Part shown: positions 15,006-17,744 of the stretch, in pieces | How the letters are laid out: each line of letters begins with the position of its first letter | Numbering within the stretch: position 1 is the stretch's first letter | DNA from: an uncultured Spirochaetia bacterium | GTDB taxonomy: Bacteria; Spirochaetota; CALGPD01 | Reading direction: 5' to 3' | DNA length: 17,744 nt | Assembly (NCBI GenBank): GCA_937960625.1 | Contig: CALGPD010000241.1 | Span: 1-17,744 of the forward strand | The notes under the pieces: model-generated | What the model was told of the DNA's origin: nothing | The model's database searches: none | The model's input: the letters and a program-made list of their open reading frames with translations, nothing else | Position numbers and translations under genes: made by a program

Positions 15006-16283
15006 TTACTTCGATATGCTTGTAAATCCGGTGTATTCATAGAGGATTTCCGGCACATGCACATTTCCATCTTTATCCTGATAATTTTCAAGTATGGCAA
15101 GCCATGTACGCCCAACCGCAAGCCCGGATCCGTTTATTGTATGAACAAAATGCGTTTTATTATCATCTTTGCTCCGGTACTTAATGTTTGCCCTGCGTGC
15201 TTGAAAATCTTTACAGTTTGATACGCTTGATATTTCCCGGTATTTTTTTTGCGAAGGAAGCCATACTTCAATGTCATAACACTTTGAAGCGGAAAACCCG
15301 GTATCTCCTGAACAAAGCATAACAACGCGGTAAGGTAAACGTAAAAGCTGTAGAAGTTTTTCAGCATCAGCAAGGAGTTTTTCATGCTCTTGCTCACTAT
15401 TTTCAGGTTTAACAATTTTCACTAATTCAACTTTATTAAACTGATGCAGACGGATTAAGCCTTTAGTGTCTTTGCCGTAAGACCCGGCTTCACTGCGGAA
15501 ACACGGTGTATATGCCATATAATTTTTCGGCAACTCGTCTTCGTTTAATATTTCATCCATATGCACGTTGGTTAGTGGAACTTCGGCAGTGGGGATTAGC
15601 CATAAATCCCTGTCATCAATTTTAAACGCGTCTTCTTTAAACTTGGGAAGCTGTCCTGTACCTGTCATGGTTTTAGAGTTAACCATAAAGGGTACTTGGG
15701 ATTCAACATATTTATCGTTTTCAGTATTATAGTCAAGGAAAAAGTTAATCAAAGCGCGTTCGAGTTTCGCTCCCTTGCCTTTTATAAATGAAAACCGGGA
15801 ACCCGATAGCTTTGCTGAAACTTCAAGGTTAAGAATGCCTAAATTTACGGCAAGTTCATCATGCGGCAGAGGTTCAAAGTCAAGTTTCTTAGGCTCTCCC
15901 CATGTACGCACAACGACATTATCATCTTCATCTTTACCCTCCGGCACAGCGTCATCAAGTAAATTAGGAATACCCAAAAGAAAAGAACTAAGTTCTTGTT
16001 CGATGCCTTTAAGTTCTTCATCTATTTTTTTAATATTATCAGCAACGTCCTTCATTTGTTCTTTTAACGCGTTGGCCTCATCCTGTTTGCCCTGCTTAAA
16101 AAGTTCACCGATTTTTTTGGACTCTTCGTTTCTCGTTGCTTTTAACTCTTCAACCTTGCTTATAAGTTCACGCCTTGATTTATCCAAATTTTCGAATTTA
16201 TCAAAATCAATCTTGCCGCTGCGTTTAGAAAGGTTTTGTTTAACCTCATGGAGATTATTTCTAAAATATTTAATATCGTGCAT
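15006..16283 (-). CDS. serS: Seryl-tRNA synthetase
   Basis: A 425-residue class II aminoacyl-tRNA synthetase of normal length that charges tRNA-Ser and also supplies Ser-tRNA for selenocysteine synthesis where present. Residues about 28-105 form the long antiparallel coiled coil that grips the tRNA-Ser extra arm. The catalytic core shows GSRFSFIKGKGAKLERAL (161-178, motif 1 region), TAEVPL (232-237), motif 2 FRSEAGSYGKDTKGLIRLHQF at 262-282 in two halves (FRSEAGSYG, GLIRLHQF), REISSVSNCKDFQARR (349-364) and motif 3 GSGLAVGRTWLAILEN (385-400). The ATG at 16283 is preceded by GGGAG at six bases. A TATAAT at 16315-16310 is the likely -10 box. There is no T-box-like leader; only about 20 bases separate the predicted transcript start from the start codon. 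Confidence 0.97.
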   Translation of the reverse strand: MHDIKYFRNNLHEVKQNLSKRSGKIDFDKFENLDKSRRELISKVEELKATRNEESKKIGELFKQGKQDEANALKEQMKDVADNIKKIDEELKGIEQELSSFLLGIPNLLDDAVPEGKDEDDNVVVRTWGEPKKLDFEPLPHDELAVNLGILNLEVSAKLSGSRFSFIKGKGAKLERALINFFLDYNTENDKYVESQVPFMVNSKTMTGTGQLPKFKEDAFKIDDRDLWLIPTAEVPLTNVHMDEILNEDELPKNYMAYTPCFRSEAGSYGKDTKGLIRLHQFNKVELVKIVKPENSEQEHEKLLADAEKLLQLLRLPYRVVMLCSGDTGFSASKCYDIEVWLPSQKKYREISSVSNCKDFQARRANIKYRSKDDNKTHFVHTINGSGLAVGRTWLAILENYQDKDGNVHVPEILYEYTGFTSISK

Positions 16284-16309
16284 TTTCTGCTCCCGGAAAT
16301 TGTCTAATG

Positions 16310-16338
16310 ATTATATAAGTATTAAACATAATAATAAA
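16310..16338 (-). promoter_or_regulatory. Likely promoter of serS
   Basis: A perfect TATAAT (16315-16310) on the minus strand with a poor -35 (TTTATT, 16338-16333) at a 17-base spacing. The expected start near 16303 leaves a 20-base leader with the GGGAG ribosome site. Confidence 0.5.
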
Positions 16339-16570
16339 ATTAAATTCATATGTTAAAATAATATTTGTATTTAATAAGAAAATAAAAAAACAGAAGTTAA
16401 TCTAAAAAGCAATTATAATAATTTTTTATTAAAATCAAACAATGAACGGGAATCTAAAAACATTAAAAATTATCTCTCTGAAAAAATTGAGAATTTTAGC
16501 AAAGAATATGGAAGAGAAAAAATTCTCTCCAAGAGAAGACTAAAATGACAGATAAGTATTTTTTCGATAC

Positions 16571-16595
16571 TAATTACTATATTTCATAGTAATTA
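16571..16595. repeat. Ten-pair perfect inverted repeat
   Basis: TAATTACTAT and ATAGTAATTA pair perfectly around a five-base centre (ATTTC). It lies 40 bases upstream of the PH-like gene. An AGTAT/ATACT dyad (16555-16571) immediately precedes it. It could be an operator, an RNA hairpin in the leader of the PH-like gene, or a terminator relic; no adequate T-run follows on either strand. Confidence 0.5.
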
Positions 16596-16635
16596 TTTCC
16601 ACTTTGCGTCACTTTATTTATATCTTTAAAATACC

Positions 16636-17547
16636 ATGCAGAAAAAACTTAATAAAAACATTGATTACGTTTTTTTAAATACCATAAATCATTTAATCCG
16701 AAAAGATGAAAAAGTGCTGTCCGTTATTGATACAAAAACGCTTTCCCCTGAACTTAAATCCCGTTCTAAATATGCCAACTATAAACTCGTTGCTACTGAC
16801 ACACGCATTATTATTTTATCAAAAAGCGAAAAAATTGAGCATTCTGAATCTTTCGGATATAACGAATTAAAGGAAACAACCCTAACAAGAGGATTGTTTA
16901 GGGATAAACTCAAACTTTACCGCTCTAATTTTAAGCTAACGAAAAAAAATTCGCGTAAGTTTTTAAAACTTGCTGATAAATTACAGATAAAAATTTCCCT
17001 ATGGAAATATTACGTTTTAACTTTTGCTATGATAATTATATTAGCAGCAACGTATAAACTCGCTGATTATATAATACAACGGGGCTATCTATTTGAAGTA
17101 AAACCCGCTTCTGAAAAAAAAGAAAAAATCAAAGTTGAACAAAAAAAGCCTAAAAAGAAAAAACCAACCAAAGTAGAAATCGATAGAAACCTTGCGGATA
17201 TTCTTAAAGGGTATAAGTTTGCTTATAAAAGAATTCTAAAAAACTATCCGGTTTATTATAAAAAACCCGTTATGAGCGGAGACCCGGCCTCTGCTTTTGA
17301 TACATGGGCTGGACGCGAAGTATTAAATTACATTGACGCACAGGATGATAAACTTTCAAGTTACAACCTGACACTTGAAAAACACGTTATGTTTAAACTG
17401 GAATTATCCAAACTAAGGTTATCTTTAATGCGCTATCTTGATTTATGCAAAAAAACGTTTAAAAAAGCAAAGCTGCGTAAAAAACTCTCCCGGAACCGTA
17501 AAGTAATAAATGCGGGAATTAAAAAGTTAGAAAAGATAATTGAATAG
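16636..17547 (+). CDS. PH-like domain membrane protein with lysine-rich tail
   Basis: A 303-residue protein of unknown function. Residues about 18-116 resemble a bacterial PH-like domain: EKVLSVIDTKTL, then YKLVATDTRIIILSK (49-63) and the FGYNELKETTL strand (73-83), the usual order 'reads a voltage-like strand, turns, then ends in a helix' being completed by the RKFLKLADKL helix at 108-117. One membrane helix follows at about 123-146 (WKYYVLTFAMIIILAATYKL). After it comes a very lysine-rich linker (155-180, KKPKKKKPTK) and a helical, basic C-terminal region (183-303) with no recognised motif. There is no signal peptide, so the PH-like part is probably cytoplasmic and the C-terminal part external. 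The ATG at 16636 has no Shine-Dalgarno sequence; the frame upstream gives no better start. A hairpin follows three bases after the stop. Confidence 0.7.
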   Translation: MQKKLNKNIDYVFLNTINHLIRKDEKVLSVIDTKTLSPELKSRSKYANYKLVATDTRIIILSKSEKIEHSESFGYNELKETTLTRGLFRDKLKLYRSNFKLTKKNSRKFLKLADKLQIKISLWKYYVLTFAMIIILAATYKLADYIIQRGYLFEVKPASEKKEKIKVEQKKPKKKKPTKVEIDRNLADILKGYKFAYKRILKNYPVYYKKPVMSGDPASAFDTWAGREVLNYIDAQDDKLSSYNLTLEKHVMFKLELSKLRLSLMRYLDLCKKTFKKAKLRKKLSRNRKVINAGIKKLEKIIE

Positions 17548-17549
17548 GA

Positions 17550-17581
17550 AAGCCGGAAGAGGGGGTCAATTCTTCCGGCTT
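17550..17581 (+). terminator. Hairpin terminator after the PH-like gene
   Basis: An eleven-pair perfect stem (17550-17560 with 17571-17581, core AGCCGGAAGA/TCTTCCGGCT) with a ten-base loop begins three bases after the stop codon. The following TAAATCTATTT is only partly T-rich, so termination efficiency is uncertain. The stem core is the same as that of the terminator at 9146-9179. The remaining bases to the window end show no gene. Confidence 0.75.
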
Positions 17582-17744
17582 AAATCTATTTATGGGTTTT
17601 GTTGTCATGGAACTTTTCGGGGGTAAGTTCACATATGGCAGATAACTAAACCATCGTTATCGTTCTGTTATTGATTATAACACTTTGTTCCAAAATTTTG
17701 TTTCAAAAAAAGTAAAAAAAGTTAAATTTTTTAAAACAGATAAA

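Larger units (their letters stand above)
16284..16635. other. Intergenic region between serS and the PH-like gene, with possible gene remnant
   Basis: This 352-base divergent spacer carries the serS promoter and an inverted repeat at 16571-16595. On the plus strand a frame stays open from 16378 to the stop at 16546-16548 without any ATG, and its second half reads protein-like (NYLSEKIENFSKEYGREKI). Another frame gives a 33-residue ATG-initiated peptide (16442-16543) with no ribosome site. The first could be the 3' end of a decayed gene, but AT-rich DNA yields such Lys/Asn/Glu-rich frames by chance. No function can be assigned. Confidence 0.35.

Noticed and set aside
16284..16303. A T-box leader for serS
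   Set aside because: The predicted leader is only about 20 bases, too short for a T-box, and no T-box consensus is present.
15775..16356. A 193-codon open frame on the plus strand
   Set aside because: It lies opposite the coiled-coil part of serS; the Ser/Leu-rich translation is the usual antisense of Lys/Glu-rich coding DNA.
17595..17650. A short ATG frame (about 17 codons) after the terminal hairpin
   Set aside because: It has no ribosome site and no length or features to support coding.

Overview
The window is AT-rich bacterial chromosome (about one-third G+C by eye). It holds fifteen protein genes and no mobile element, CRISPR array, tRNA or rRNA. The set (mfd, a DUF2225-type protein, a cdaA-ybbR-pdxJ operon, a secreted FecR-domain protein, a TolB-like propeller, and a 562-residue protein that may be of a spirochaete-specific family) suggests a spirochaete or another deep-branching Gram-negative lineage. 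This assignment is an inference; no single marker proves it.

Layout, left to right. (1) 1-216, minus: the start of ribD, cut by the window edge. (2) 217-629: a 413-base AT-rich spacer with a promoter for ribD and a consensus promoter for a 57-residue excisionase-like helix-turn-helix protein (630-803, plus). (3) 821-4288, minus: mfd, whose promoter places the predicted transcript start on the ATG itself. (4) 4522-6210, minus: a large soluble protein of unknown function. (5) 6291-9132, plus: an apparent operon of a PHP-family phosphoesterase, proC, and a secreted FecR-domain protein with an extremely arginine-rich C-terminal half, closed by a strong intrinsic terminator. (6) 9193-10128, plus: an EamA-family transporter with a TTG start 13 bases after that terminator. 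(7) 10131-13522, minus: cdaA (c-di-AMP synthase), ybbR (its usual partner), pdxJ (vitamin B6 synthesis) and a DUF2225-type zinc-binding protein; the first three overlap or abut, and a consensus promoter lies before cdaA. (8) 13874-14770, plus: an exported six-repeat TolB-like beta-propeller. (9) 14771-15005: a spacer holding a more G+C-rich, palindromic repeat-like element. (10) 15006-16283, minus: serS. (11) 16636-17547, plus: a protein with a PH-like domain, one membrane helix and a lysine-rich tail, followed by a hairpin whose stem repeats the terminator stem at 9146.

Most genes are housekeeping (riboflavin, proline and pyridoxal phosphate synthesis, transcription-coupled repair, Ser-tRNA charging, c-di-AMP signalling). 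No obvious new multi-gene system is present. The less ordinary items are the arginine-rich FecR protein, the apparently leaderless mfd, the tiny HTH regulator with a palindrome upstream of its promoter, the repeat at 14820-14985 and the repeated terminator stem. Only about half of the genes have a clear Shine-Dalgarno sequence.
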